NCBI GenBank assembly: GCA_029933635.1
Contig: JAOZNS010000016.1
Span: forward strand, 1-22,413
Source: Candidatus Zixiibacteriota bacterium
Lineage (GTDB): Bacteria; Zixibacteria; MSB-5A5; SM1-73
DNA: 22,413 nucleotides
Reading direction: 5' to 3'
A program made the position numbers and the translations under genes. The notes under the pieces are model-generated. The model worked only from the letters and a program-made list of their open reading frames with translations. It was not told where the DNA came from and made no database searches. Positions within the stretch are counted from its first letter, which is position 1. Each line of letters opens with the position of its first letter. Shown here piece by piece: positions 1 through 9,400 of this stretch.

Positions 1-3000
1 CATTAGCGGATAGTGAGTTAGTGACTGTAACGGTCAACGATGTCAACCGAGCTCCCATCTTGACTGATCAACCGGATACGGCCGTTACCGAAGGACAGTT
101 CTTAACCTTTACCCTGCAAGCTACTGACCCAGATACGGATAACATTACCTACTCCTCACCGGACCTCCCGACGGGGGCTACCCTTGATTCCCTTACCGGC
201 GTATTTAGTTGGACGCCAAGTTATATCCAAGCAGGGGTGTATGTGGTTACCTTTATAGCCACCGATGATGGCAGTCCGGCCCTGGCCGATACCCAGACCA
301 CTCAGATAACGGTGAATGAGGCGGGAAATCAATCCCCTGATCTTGCCGATCAGGCGGACACAAGTATAGTTGAAGGACAGTACCTTACCTTTACCCTTCG
401 GGCCACTGATCCAGATTTGAACAACATCACCTATTCATCCCCGAACCTCCCCACAGGGGCAAGCCTTGACTCAAGCGGGGGTGTATTTCAGTGGACTCCT
501 GGTTACGACCAGGCTGGAACCTATGTGGTTACCTTCATTGCCACCGATGACGGCAGTCCGGCACTGGCGGATACCGAATCAACCCAGATAACGGTAATGG
601 AGTCAGAGGCAAACCATCCCCCTGTCTTTGTCTCTCCACCGGATACTGAGACCGTTTCAGAAGGGGATACTTTGACCTTCTCCATCACCGCCACTGATCC
701 GGATGGAGACTCGGTCATCCTTACCTCTGGTCCACTTCCCGAGCATTCCTCCTTTACCGATCAAGGTGGTGGGGTTGGTGAGTTCACCTTTACTCCGGAC
801 TATTATCAGGCTGGGGTTGATACAGTCACTTTCTATGCCACAGATGATGGAACCCCGCCGATGTCAGCAAGTCATCAGGTGATAATCATAGTCCTCGATG
901 TGAACAAAGCCCCGACGATTCTACCTATAGATGACCAGACCGTTCCAGAGGGTCAGACCCTCACCTTTACCGTGATAGCTACGGACTCAACGTCCCCGAC
1001 CGGTTCTCAAGGCCTGGTCCTTACGGCCAATGGGGTTCCCCTTAATGCCACCTTCGTCGATAGTGGTAATGGACGCGGGGGCTTTAGCTTCACTCCGGAC
1101 TATGGCCAGGCAGGTGAGGTGGACACGGTGAGATTTGTCTGTATGGATGATGGCACCCCTCCCCTCTCCGATTATGAGGAGGTGGTGATCACCGTCACCG
1201 AGACCAACCGTCCTCCCTACTTCGTCAGTTGTCCCGATTGGTGGGTGATGTGGGAGGGGGATACGTTGAGCTTCACTGTAGTTGCCGCCGACTCTGATGG
1301 GGATTCCCTGGTCTTGACCGCTATTGATCAGGAGAATCCAGGGAATCAATTACCTCCTAATTCCTCCTTTACAGACAATGGCGATGGGACTGGGGATTTC
1401 GTCTTCATTCCAGATTTTACCCAATCGGCAATTTACTCCATCGCCTTTAAGGTCAGCGATGGTTACTCGGTGGTGAAGAAGACTGTGCCCATTCAGGTAA
1501 AGGAGGCAGGCAACCACAACCCTGTTTTGGATCCTATCTTTGCTCCGGCGGTGATGGAGGGGGAGACCCTTGCCCTTCGGATTACCGGTTCTGATCCAGA
1601 CGCAGATCCAGTCACCCTATTCGTGGCCGATACGCTACCCCTTAATGCGACCTTCACTGACTCCGGCAATGGCATAGGTGGTTTTATCTTCACCCCGGAT
1701 TTTACCCAATCCGGCTCATACCCCCTGACCTTTGTCATTGAGGATACCGCCCAGACCGCGGATAGCCAGTTGGTGACCATCCTGGTGACCGAGGCAGGGA
1801 ATCAGCCTCCAGTTCTTGACTCCATTGGGCCACAGAGCGTAGTCGAAGGGGAAACCCTCTCCTTTACTGTTACGGCCACAGATCCAGAGTATGGCCTCAT
1901 CTCCCTCTTTGCAGATAGCCTCCCCCAGAATGCCAACTTTGTGGACAATGGTGACGGCACCGGGGACTTCTCCTTTACCCCTGATTTCACCCAATCCGGC
2001 CAATACTCAGTCATCTTTAGGGCTGTGGATGATTCCGCTGCCGCGGACAGCGAAGTGGTGCAGATTACTGTGGCGGAATCTGGTAACCACTCCCCTGTTT
2101 TAGGGCACATCGATAACTGGGCCATATATGAGGCGGAGACTTTAAACGTGAGCATCACCGCCACAGATGTGGATGGGGATTCTATAATCCTCTCGGCGGC
2201 AGACCAGCCGCTGAACTCCACCTTTACGGACAACGGCGATGGGACTGGTGACTTCCTGTTTATACCCGACTATGATCAAGCGGGCACCTATTATATAACC
2301 TTCATCGCCAGTGATGGTGATTTAGCAGATAGTTCGGTGATGAGGGTGACAGTGGTCAATGTGAACCGGGCACCAGCAATAGACTCCATTGGACCGCAAA
2401 CGGTAGCCGAAGGGGATAGTTTGGGAGTTTTGGTTACCTCCTCTGATCCAGATAACGATCCCCTTACCCTTTCCGCAGAGGATCTGCCGGTAAATGCTAC
2501 TTTTCAAGACAATGGTGATGGGACCGGGATGTTCGTGTTTAAGCCGGACTATATGCAAGCGGGGATTGATACGGTAACCTTCATCTGCACTGATAACAGC
2601 AGTCCAGTTCTGGCCGATACCGAGGTGGTAGTGATTACGGTTACCGATGTGAACCAGCCTCCATCGTTTGTTCCTGTGCCCCCCCAAACAGTTGTGGTAG
2701 GGGATACCCTCCACTTTTCCGTTGTGGCCACGGATTCCACGGACCCATTTGGGCCTAACCTTACCTTAACCCTCTTAGATTACCTGAGTCATTCGGTCTT
2801 TGTGGACAGCGGAGGGGGAATAGGGGGATATGAACTTATCCCAGATTCCACCCAGGTAGGGACGGATACGGTCAGGTTCGTCTGCACAGATGGGGGCAGT
2901 CCACCCTTAGCGGATACAATGGAGGTGGAGATCGAGATTAAGGGCTCCAAGCTCGGTAATCGGGATGGAAAGGGGGTCCGGATTCCCAAGGTCTTTGCCC

Positions 3001-3266
3001 TCCACCAGAACTACCCCAACCCCTTTAATCCATATACGAGAGTAGACTACGATCTACCTAAGGATTGCTGGGTAAGGTTGACCGTTTATGATATATTGGG
3101 ACGGAGGGTGATCACCTTGGTTGACCAATTTCAGAGGGCTGGCTATAAACGGGTAGTTTGGGGAGGGGAGGGCTCTGATGGCCGCGGGCTCTCCTCCGGA
3201 ATATACTTCCTCCGCATAGAGGCTGGGGACTTCATTGCAGTGAGAAAGATGGTCTTGGTGAGGTGA
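1..3266 (+). CDS. Giant Ig/cadherin-like repeat surface protein, C-terminal part (5' truncated)
   Basis: The reading frame is open from base 3, and the residues before the first GTG (LADSELVTVTVNDV) match the end of the internal repeats, so the gene begins upstream and the GTG at 21 is not a start. About 1087 residues are visible. There are ten complete tandem repeats of ~95 residues, each opening with N-x-x-P and an EG(D/Q/E)-L-x-(F/V) strand and containing (F/W)-x-(F/W)-T/I-P-D-(Y/F)-x-Q-(A/S)-G and (A/S)-x-D. These are features of He_PIG/cadherin-like Ig folds (PF05345 type). After them comes a linker and a ~90-residue C-terminal sorting module from about 2991 (HQNYPNPFNP ... LGRRVITLV ... 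SSGIYFLRIEAG ... KMVLVR). No enzymatic domain is visible. The likely role is a cell-surface or secreted adhesin or structural fibre; this is inferred from architecture only. It ends 191 bases before the next gene, which has its own promoter candidate. Confidence 0.93.
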   Translation, partial: LADSELVTVTVNDVNRAPILTDQPDTAVTEGQFLTFTLQATDPDTDNITYSSPDLPTGATLDSLTGVFSWTPSYIQAGVYVVTFIATDDGSPALADTQTTQITVNEAGNQSPDLADQADTSIVEGQYLTFTLRATDPDLNNITYSSPNLPTGASLDSSGGVFQWTPGYDQAGTYVVTFIATDDGSPALADTESTQITVMESEANHPPVFVSPPDTETVSEGDTLTFSITATDPDGDSVILTSGPLPEHSSFTDQGGGVGEFTFTPDYYQAGVDTVTFYATDDGTPPMSASHQVIIIVLDVNKAPTILPIDDQTVPEGQTLTFTVIATDSTSPTGSQGLVLTANGVPLNATFVDSGNGRGGFSFTPDYGQAGEVDTVRFVCMDDGTPPLSDYEEVVITVTETNRPPYFVSCPDWWVMWEGDTLSFTVVAADSDGDSLVLTAIDQENPGNQLPPNSSFTDNGDGTGDFVFIPDFTQSAIYSIAFKVSDGYSVVKKTVPIQVKEAGNHNPVLDPIFAPAVMEGETLALRITGSDPDADPVTLFVADTLPLNATFTDSGNGIGGFIFTPDFTQSGSYPLTFVIEDTAQTADSQLVTILVTEAGNQPPVLDSIGPQSVVEGETLSFTVTATDPEYGLISLFADSLPQNANFVDNGDGTGDFSFTPDFTQSGQYSVIFRAVDDSAAADSEVVQITVAESGNHSPVLGHIDNWAIYEAETLNVSITATDVDGDSIILSAADQPLNSTFTDNGDGTGDFLFIPDYDQAGTYYITFIASDGDLADSSVMRVTVVNVNRAPAIDSIGPQTVAEGDSLGVLVTSSDPDNDPLTLSAEDLPVNATFQDNGDGTGMFVFKPDYMQAGIDTVTFICTDNSSPVLADTEVVVITVTDVNQPPSFVPVPPQTVVVGDTLHFSVVATDSTDPFGPNLTLTLLDYLSHSVFVDSGGGIGGYELIPDSTQVGTDTVRFVCTDGGSPPLADTMEVEIEIKGSKLGNRDGKGVRIPKVFALHQNYPNPFNPYTRVDYDLPKDCWVRLTVYDILGRRVITLVDQFQRAGYKRVVWGGEGSDGRGLSSGIYFLRIEAGDFIAVRKMVLVR
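45..2940 (+). repeat. Ten tandem ~95-residue Ig-like (He_PIG-type) coding repeats
   Basis: Repeat units begin at about 45, 327, 612, 903, 1206, 1512, 1800, 2085, 2364 and 2652, so the unit is about 280-305 bases. Units 1 and 2 share the classical LPTGAxLD...GVFxWTP core and are nearly the same at DNA level over stretches such as bases 235-315 and 520-600. Units 3-10 use a different core of the LPxNxxFxDxGxGxGxFxFxPD type. The array is therefore an old expansion with a later duplication of the first two units. Confidence 0.9.
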
Positions 3267-3274
3267 TATTTAAC

Positions 3275-3304
3275 TTGACATAGCAGTTCATAGTGGCGTA
3301 TGTT
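3275..3304 (+). promoter_or_regulatory. Candidate sigma70-type promoter for the 3458-18472 gene group
   Basis: A perfect TTGACA (3275-3280) is followed after 18 bases by TATGTT (3299-3304), which matches four of six -10 positions. It lies just after the stop of the upstream gene and ~155 bases before the next start, which would leave a long 5' leader. The gap 3267-3457 shows no convincing intrinsic terminator. It does contain two copies of the palindrome TTCCGGAA (3318-3325 and 3412-3419), of unknown meaning. Sequence inspection only. Confidence 0.45.
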
Positions 3305-3457
3305 TATGCAATCCAGATTCCGGAAAAGCTGTAACCACTTTTGAAATTTATGGACTACAATTCCCCTTGAAATCCAGATGTCTTTATATTTCAATAAGTT
3401 ACAAGTTTACCTTCCGGAATGTGGGATATAAAGGATCTTTGCATGGGGGTGATGAAT

Positions 3458-6397
3458 ATGCGAAAGTTTAAGGGCATAGTTATCATGGGGGGAGCGATTC
3501 TCTTAGCTCCCCTCTTGCTCCCTATCGCCAAGGGGGAGCGAATAGTGAAAACCCTTCCTGCTCCGGGACCATCAGGGGGATGGTATGCCTATGGCCTTAC
3601 CTGGGATGGCCACAACCTATGGGTGGGGGATGACCGCTATGGGGATCTTTATAAAGTTGACCCGGTTGATGGCACAGCTATAGATACCATCCCGGGGGCC
3701 CCGGAGTCCAACCATGGCTTGGCCTGGGATGGAGAGTATCTCTGGGTCTCTGGAGATTATCATACCGATTACATCTATCAGATCGATACCGTGGGGACGA
3801 AGGTTGACTCCATCCTAAATGTTGCTGGCGACTACTCAGGTGGCCTCGCCTGGCAAGGGGACAGATACCTCTGGGTCTCCAGATATTATCCTAATACCCA
3901 GCCTAATCTCTTCAAGGTAGATGTAACAACTGGAATAGCAGTGGATACCATTCCCTCCCAGGGGCTTCAGCCCCAGGGGTTGGCCTGGGATGGGGAGCAC
4001 CTGTGGAATGTTCAGGACGACAACGACGACGACCCGGAGAAAGTATGGAAGTTGGATCCGGTCACCGGGGATACTTTGATGTGGTTTTGGGTCCCAGGTG
4101 CGCCGCAGTCAGATGCCCGGCCTAGGGGCTTGGCCTGGGATGGGCAATACCTCTGGTTGGTGGCTAACAGCAACCTCTATCAGATTGATCCTTATGGGAC
4201 GGGAACCCCCCAGATTGAGCTCTCCGCAACAGAACATAATTACGGAGCTGCATTCATCGATTCCCTGGCTGATTGGGAATTGGTTATCTCCAATGTTGGA
4301 GGGGCCGATCTCATAGTGGACAGCCTCAGTTTCGATAATCCCGCCTTTTCAGGCTTGGGGGGCTTTCCAGACACCATCGAGCCCGATTCCTCTCATACCG
4401 TTATCGTTCGCTTTTCCCCTTCCAGCTACGGGGCGCATTCTTGCACCTTGGCCGTATACAGCAATGATCCCTTAACCCCTGTAGTTGATGTGGGCTTAAT
4501 TGGTTTCGGTATGTTTCCTCAACAGGAGATAGAAGTTTCCGCTACCTCCCATAACTATGGGTTGGTGAGGGTGCAAGGTTCTAAGAGGTGGAAGCTGCAC
4601 ATCCAAAATCAGGGGGCGAGGGCCTTGGAGATCTACAAAGCAGTTTTTGAAAAGCCCGATTTCTATATTAGGGGAGTGGATTTTCCGGTGGTGATTGATT
4701 CCTTAGGAAGTTATGATCTCCCCATTTGGTTCTCCCCTTCGGGTGGAGGAAGCTTCGGCAGCTCGATGGCCCTTTATAACAATGATGAGGATGAGGATAC
4801 TGTCTTTGTTGATCTATCTGGCACGGGAGATCCTGGTCCCTTTAGTCCTGGGGAGGTGTTATACAGTTTCCAGGCTACCGGAGAGATTGATCAATCTATA
4901 AAGGCGGTGAGGTCAATTGCCGATGTCAATGGCGATGGGATAGACGATGTGGTGGCCGCCTCAGAGAATGATACCATTTACTGTTTTAATGGCAATAGCT
5001 CTGGCACGCCCGATGTGCTCTGGACCTTCGTTACTTCCAAACTTTGGCGAGAGCAGGAGCTTATTGGGGTTTCCGATCTGGATGGGGATGAGGTGGGTGA
5101 TGTGGTTATCGGCACCCCCTGGGGGGGGAGATCGGTTATCGCCATCTCAGGGAAGACTGGAGAGCAGATCTGGCAGCATGATACGCATGAATATGGGGAT
5201 GGTGGCTGGGTATATGAGGTGGCACCTACGGTGGATGTGGACAGCGATGGCCTTCCAGATCTACTTGCTGCTGCAGGAGATGATGATTATGGCAGTGGTC
5301 CTGGAGGAGTTTATTGCCTTTCCGGAGCCACAGGCGGTACCCTCTGGTATAAGAGGTTAACCCCCTGGGGGACAAAGGTTGCCGCTTTTGCAGTTAGGGG
5401 GATTGATGACATCACTGATGATGGTATCCCTGAGGTAGCCGTAGGGACAGGGGATACCGATCCTGGTGTCCATCGCATCTGGTTGCTCAATGGAGCGACA
5501 GGGGATACGATATGGAGCTATGTGGTGGGGGATGCGGTCTGGTCAGTGGTGCCCATTGCTGACATTAGCGGCGATGGGAAGAAGGATTTAGTGGCAGGAG
5601 CAGGGATATCCAGTGGCAAGGTCTATCTCTTCGATATTACCTATGGGAGGGTCCCCATCTGGAGTAAGAACCTGGATGGAGGGGTGGATAGGCTGGAAAC
5701 CTGCGCGGATGTCAATTCTTCTGGCTATGAGGAGGTTGTTCCCTCGGGGTTTATGTCTAACTTCTACTGCTTAGAGGGATTAGATGGCGGGTTCATCTGG
5801 TCATATCCCAGTGGGCATATGGCCTTCTCCGCTTCAGTCATTCCAGATGTAAGTGGCGACCATATCCCTGATGTGATCGGGGGCTCAGGATATAATGTAG
5901 ACTCGGTCCATTGCCTCCTTGGTAAGACTGGGGAGCGGTTCTGGAGCTATGCTCCGGGATCTGCAGTGGAGGCCACCGGCTATTTAAGTCATATCGGCGG
6001 CAGCCCTACCCCTGTTGCCCTGATTGGCACGAGGGATGGCCAAGTTCTGGCCTTGGCTGGGGGGAGTATTATCGTTTCGGTGGAAGATAGGCAAACCTCC
6101 TCTTCCCTACCCAAACATCTTGCACTCTTCCAGAACTATCCTAACCCATTCAACGCAAGCACAGCCATCGGTTATCAACTATCAGGGGTCGGGCTACATC
6201 GCATCACTCTAAAGATCTACAACATCTTGGGACAGGAGGTGAAGACCCTGGTGGATGAGGAGCAAGGGCCTGGGTATCATCAGGTAGTCTGGAATGGGAA
6301 AGATAGGTATGGAAAGGAGGTGGCCAGCGGGGTCTATCTCTGTAAAATTGAAGGAGGGGGTGGGGAATTGGTGAGGAAGATGGTTAAATTGAGGTAG
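3458..6397 (+). CDS. Secreted beta-propeller / ASH-domain / FG-GAP repeat surface protein with C-terminal sorting domain
   Basis: Start: ATG at 3458 gives an immediate signal peptide (MRKFKGIVIMGGAILL...PIAKG), and GGGGGTG at 3445-3451 sits at a proper distance. The in-frame ATGs at 3419 and 3452 would add a non-signal-like leader or leave no ribosome-site spacing. The protein has 979 residues. Residues ~28-250 contain four to five GLAWDGxxLWV/YQID repeats, a beta-propeller of the glutamine-cyclotransferase-like or NHL-like type. Residues ~254-350 and ~358-457 are two ASH-type (choice-of-anchor D) Ig folds, each with SATxHNYG and a WF/RFSPS strand. Residues ~466-868 carry seven FG-GAP/VCBS-like calcium loops (DVNGDGIDDVV, DLDGDEVGDVV, DISGDGKKDLV and relatives) mixed with PQQ-like FNG/WxY blades. 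The sorting module occupies ~888-979 (FQNYPNPFNASTAI ... KMVKLR). No catalytic site is recognised. A surface scaffold or binding role is inferred. The next gene follows after 84 bases. Confidence 0.9.
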   Translation: MRKFKGIVIMGGAILLAPLLLPIAKGERIVKTLPAPGPSGGWYAYGLTWDGHNLWVGDDRYGDLYKVDPVDGTAIDTIPGAPESNHGLAWDGEYLWVSGDYHTDYIYQIDTVGTKVDSILNVAGDYSGGLAWQGDRYLWVSRYYPNTQPNLFKVDVTTGIAVDTIPSQGLQPQGLAWDGEHLWNVQDDNDDDPEKVWKLDPVTGDTLMWFWVPGAPQSDARPRGLAWDGQYLWLVANSNLYQIDPYGTGTPQIELSATEHNYGAAFIDSLADWELVISNVGGADLIVDSLSFDNPAFSGLGGFPDTIEPDSSHTVIVRFSPSSYGAHSCTLAVYSNDPLTPVVDVGLIGFGMFPQQEIEVSATSHNYGLVRVQGSKRWKLHIQNQGARALEIYKAVFEKPDFYIRGVDFPVVIDSLGSYDLPIWFSPSGGGSFGSSMALYNNDEDEDTVFVDLSGTGDPGPFSPGEVLYSFQATGEIDQSIKAVRSIADVNGDGIDDVVAASENDTIYCFNGNSSGTPDVLWTFVTSKLWREQELIGVSDLDGDEVGDVVIGTPWGGRSVIAISGKTGEQIWQHDTHEYGDGGWVYEVAPTVDVDSDGLPDLLAAAGDDDYGSGPGGVYCLSGATGGTLWYKRLTPWGTKVAAFAVRGIDDITDDGIPEVAVGTGDTDPGVHRIWLLNGATGDTIWSYVVGDAVWSVVPIADISGDGKKDLVAGAGISSGKVYLFDITYGRVPIWSKNLDGGVDRLETCADVNSSGYEEVVPSGFMSNFYCLEGLDGGFIWSYPSGHMAFSASVIPDVSGDHIPDVIGGSGYNVDSVHCLLGKTGERFWSYAPGSAVEATGYLSHIGGSPTPVALIGTRDGQVLALAGGSIIVSVEDRQTSSSLPKHLALFQNYPNPFNASTAIGYQLSGVGLHRITLKIYNILGQEVKTLVDEEQGPGYHQVVWNGKDRYGKEVASGVYLCKIEGGGGELVRKMVKLR

Positions 6398-6470
6398 GAA
6401 TTGGGAGTTTTCTTATTTCGTTCACTTCTAAGGATATTATCAGCTATGGGCATCATATCCAATAGTTTAA

Positions 6471-6484
6471 AGGGGGGCAAAGTG
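6471..6484 (+). promoter_or_regulatory. Ribosome binding site fixing a GTG start at 6482
   Basis: AGGGGGG (6471-6477) is followed after four bases by GTG (6482-6484). The downstream codons encode a signal peptide (MLKGSLARLLLTILGLMVP). The frame stays open back to a TTG at 6401, four bases after the upstream stop, but that position has no ribosome site and would add 27 residues ahead of the signal sequence. Confidence 0.7.
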
Positions 6485-9400
6485 TTAAAGGGAAGCTTAG
6501 CGAGGTTGTTATTGACCATTTTAGGGTTAATGGTCCCAAACTTCCTCTTTGTGGGAAGACCTTTGGCTGTTTGGGAAGGTAACTTGGAGGTAAATCCCCG
6601 GGTGAATGTGGTCCACCTTACCGATACGGACATAAACACCCAGTACTACTTTCTGGCCGCTGTTCCCATGGCCGTTTTTCATTACGACGGCAAGGTATAC
6701 TCCTCATTGATCGTCCCGGATGCCCTCTCGGACTCTACAGTGGCCAGGATTGTTGATGATTGGAAGGTTTACCTGGATCAACACTCCGGGGAGAGGAGGC
6801 ATGCCAACTTCATTGGGGGGGTCTCTCTCCCCGTTCAGGAGGCTATTAAGACGAAATTTGGCATAACGGACGATGAGGATGTAACCGTGCTTGAGGGCAC
6901 ACCCATAGAGGTGGCCAATCAGATCGCTGAGAAGGACTGGAGACATTCCAACTGGGTTGTTATCGCCCCCTATGTCTCCTCGCCCTCTGATCACACAATA
7001 GAATCCATCTCCAATGGGGCGGCTATTGCTGGAGTGCTCAATGCTCCACTTCTCTTCGCCTATCCTGATTCCCTCTCCCAAGCAACTTTGACTTCCATCG
7101 CCAAAGTTGGGGCCTCTAATGCGCTCTTGGTGGAAATAGATGATCTCTTATCCTCTAATGTGAACACCCAGTTGGCAAATGCTGGTATCAGTATCTCAGC
7201 CGATCTTACCACTGAGGCTCAGGTTGTGGGGAAAATGAGGGAGCTTTCCGGCCATTCCACCCTCTGCGGGATAGTGAACAACTGGCAGAACCTGCCCGCT
7301 GCCCTGGCTGGGGCCAGGTACGGGGGGTATGTCCTCTACCTGCCCAGTGGGTTGAACAAGTTGGCAAATGACTATTACAGAAGGATAATGGCTGACCCAG
7401 AGCTGCATAGTTTTTATAAGCTTACAGAGCCCTTGGTCCGGAGGGAGTGGATGAAGCTGACTGAGGACCAGATCGCCCAAAACTTCTATGACTGGCTGAC
7501 ACCTTTGGGAGGGGATGATCCGGATACTCTGGAGACGGTAATTACCTTTGAGCCTCAGGGGACCGGTGGAGGGGACCTGGAGACCACCTTCGATCGGGCC
7601 ATCTCCGGTGATTTCTCTGATCTGGCCCGTAAAGGGGCCATCACTGGGAGAATGCCTCTCAGTTGGCTCAGGAACATCGCCCTTTTGAATAGAACCTCTA
7701 TGTATAGGGCGACCATCTTTGCCAACCCTCGGCCGACCCATGTTACCCTGGCTATGAATGCCTATGAGGTAGAACATGAGGTGGATGAAGCAGGGGGGAA
7801 TACTCCGCCTGATAGTTGGGGCCTCAACCATATAACCAACGAGATATTTGGCTGGCCATACCGTGGCTGGTGTGCAGAGAACGGATACTTCCCCTGGGAT
7901 GACATCCATTCCAATGCCCCGGATTTATCTCCCATCCTCCCTCCTGGTCCAGGGGATGGGGCTGATCATGATCCTGGTCAGTTTGCTTCCTTTCTGAGCA
8001 GGGGTTATGAGGTTCACTTCCATTCCGGCTCAGGAGCAGGAACTGGTTCCCATCCCGCCCAACCGGATGTCTCCAATATAGGGTTTGTGCAAGATGTGCA
8101 TGATGGTTCTGCCTTTTTATATTTTAGCTGCCACGGTGGGGGGACCTCTATTGCGGTGCGGAATACAGATAATGGAATCGCTCAGGATGCATCTGGGGAA
8201 GCCTGGGGGGATCCCTACTGGCCCGATGATGACGGGAGGACCTATGACGGGAGTGCAGAGGGGAGTTATTCTCAGACAGATTTGGATAATGACCTGACCA
8301 ATGCCCATGGGATGATGATTGCCTACAATGCCTGTGGGATGGCCAATGGGTATATGAACGAGATCTTGTTGGAACACGGGGGGACCGTCTCTATAGGGAG
8401 TTACACTTCGGTCAGCTTCTGTGGCTCGGGTTGGTGGTGGAACCTCTGGGTCCATCTGGTTACCCATGAGGGTTACACCGCGGGGGAGGCAGCGACCTAT
8501 GCCACGGCCAGGGAGGCACCTCTCCACACACCAACTTCCAAAGGAGTAGACAATACCCTCTATTATGTTGTCTATGGGGACCCATACACTCCATTTGTGC
8601 AGCCCGATTGGACATCACCCAATCCAGCCCCGATAAATGTGGACTATGGTGGCCATAAGCCAGACAAGCCAGCAAATGAATTGTTTGGATCTGTTGTTCC
8701 TGATACCATTCAGGTAAGTGTGCTCACCCAGGTAACGGTTACCCTATTGGATTCCTTAGGAGGTGGTATCGATAGTGCCTTAGTGACGATTACTGGCTGG
8801 GGATATTCCGCTGTTGATACTACAGACACCACAGGGCAAGCCATATTTAATATCACCGCCCCTTATGGGGAGATACTGCTGGTTAGCGGTGAGAAGGAGT
8901 CTTATGACACCTACTGGGACACTATCTATGTGGTCGGGGCAAATGATTTCTCCTCTGCAGATATATCGGCCAGGGTGGCCAGCATAGGGTTGACCGATAC
9001 CCTCACCCCTTATTATGAGGGTGTGATTACTGGGGAATGTAGCGAATCCGGTTTCACCCTTTTTGCCAAGGGTTGTGGAGTGGATACGAACACTGTTAGT
9101 AGTGGCGATTCGGTTGACCTGGCGATAATCCCTAATTCCACTGGCTTTATCGAGGGGGTGATAGGTAAGGTCGGCTATAACCTCTATCTGGAGGTTATCC
9201 CGGTGATCAATGTATATGGCACACTCTCCGGTGTAGTTACAGATAGTGCCACCTCGGACTCCTTAGCTAATATTTTGGTTAGAGGTTATACCCAGGGAGC
9301 AGATACGAGCTTGGTTAACCCCGTCTTCAGCGTGGTCACCGACTCCAATGGAATCTACACGGTGGGTTTTGACCTGGCAGTTGGGGGGTATGATCTCTAT

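Noticed and set aside
45..2940. Regularly spaced repeats as a CRISPR array
   Set aside because: The ~290-base period is protein-coding with conserved residues rather than conserved DNA; there is no short direct repeat with spacers.
3419..3457. Upstream ATG for the propeller/FG-GAP protein
   Set aside because: The extra 13 residues (MWDIKDLCMGVMN) do not fit the start of a signal peptide, and the purine-rich ribosome site lies downstream of this ATG.
5121..5128. G8 tract in the FG-GAP protein as a phase-variation site
   Set aside because: G runs of 6-8 are frequent throughout the window and this one lies mid-gene, so it is weak as a switch.
6431..6440. TATTAT as a -10 element of an internal promoter
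   Set aside because: No acceptable -35 hexamer 16-18 bases upstream.
6401..6481. TTG start four bases after the upstream stop for the first C25-like protease
   Set aside because: No ribosome site, and it would put 27 residues ahead of a clear signal peptide; the GTG at 6482 has a strong ribosome site.
7196..7909. 237-codon minus-strand open frame
   Set aside because: It lies entirely within the coding frame of a well-supported protease, has no ribosome site or recognisable domain, and its composition is that of an antisense shadow.
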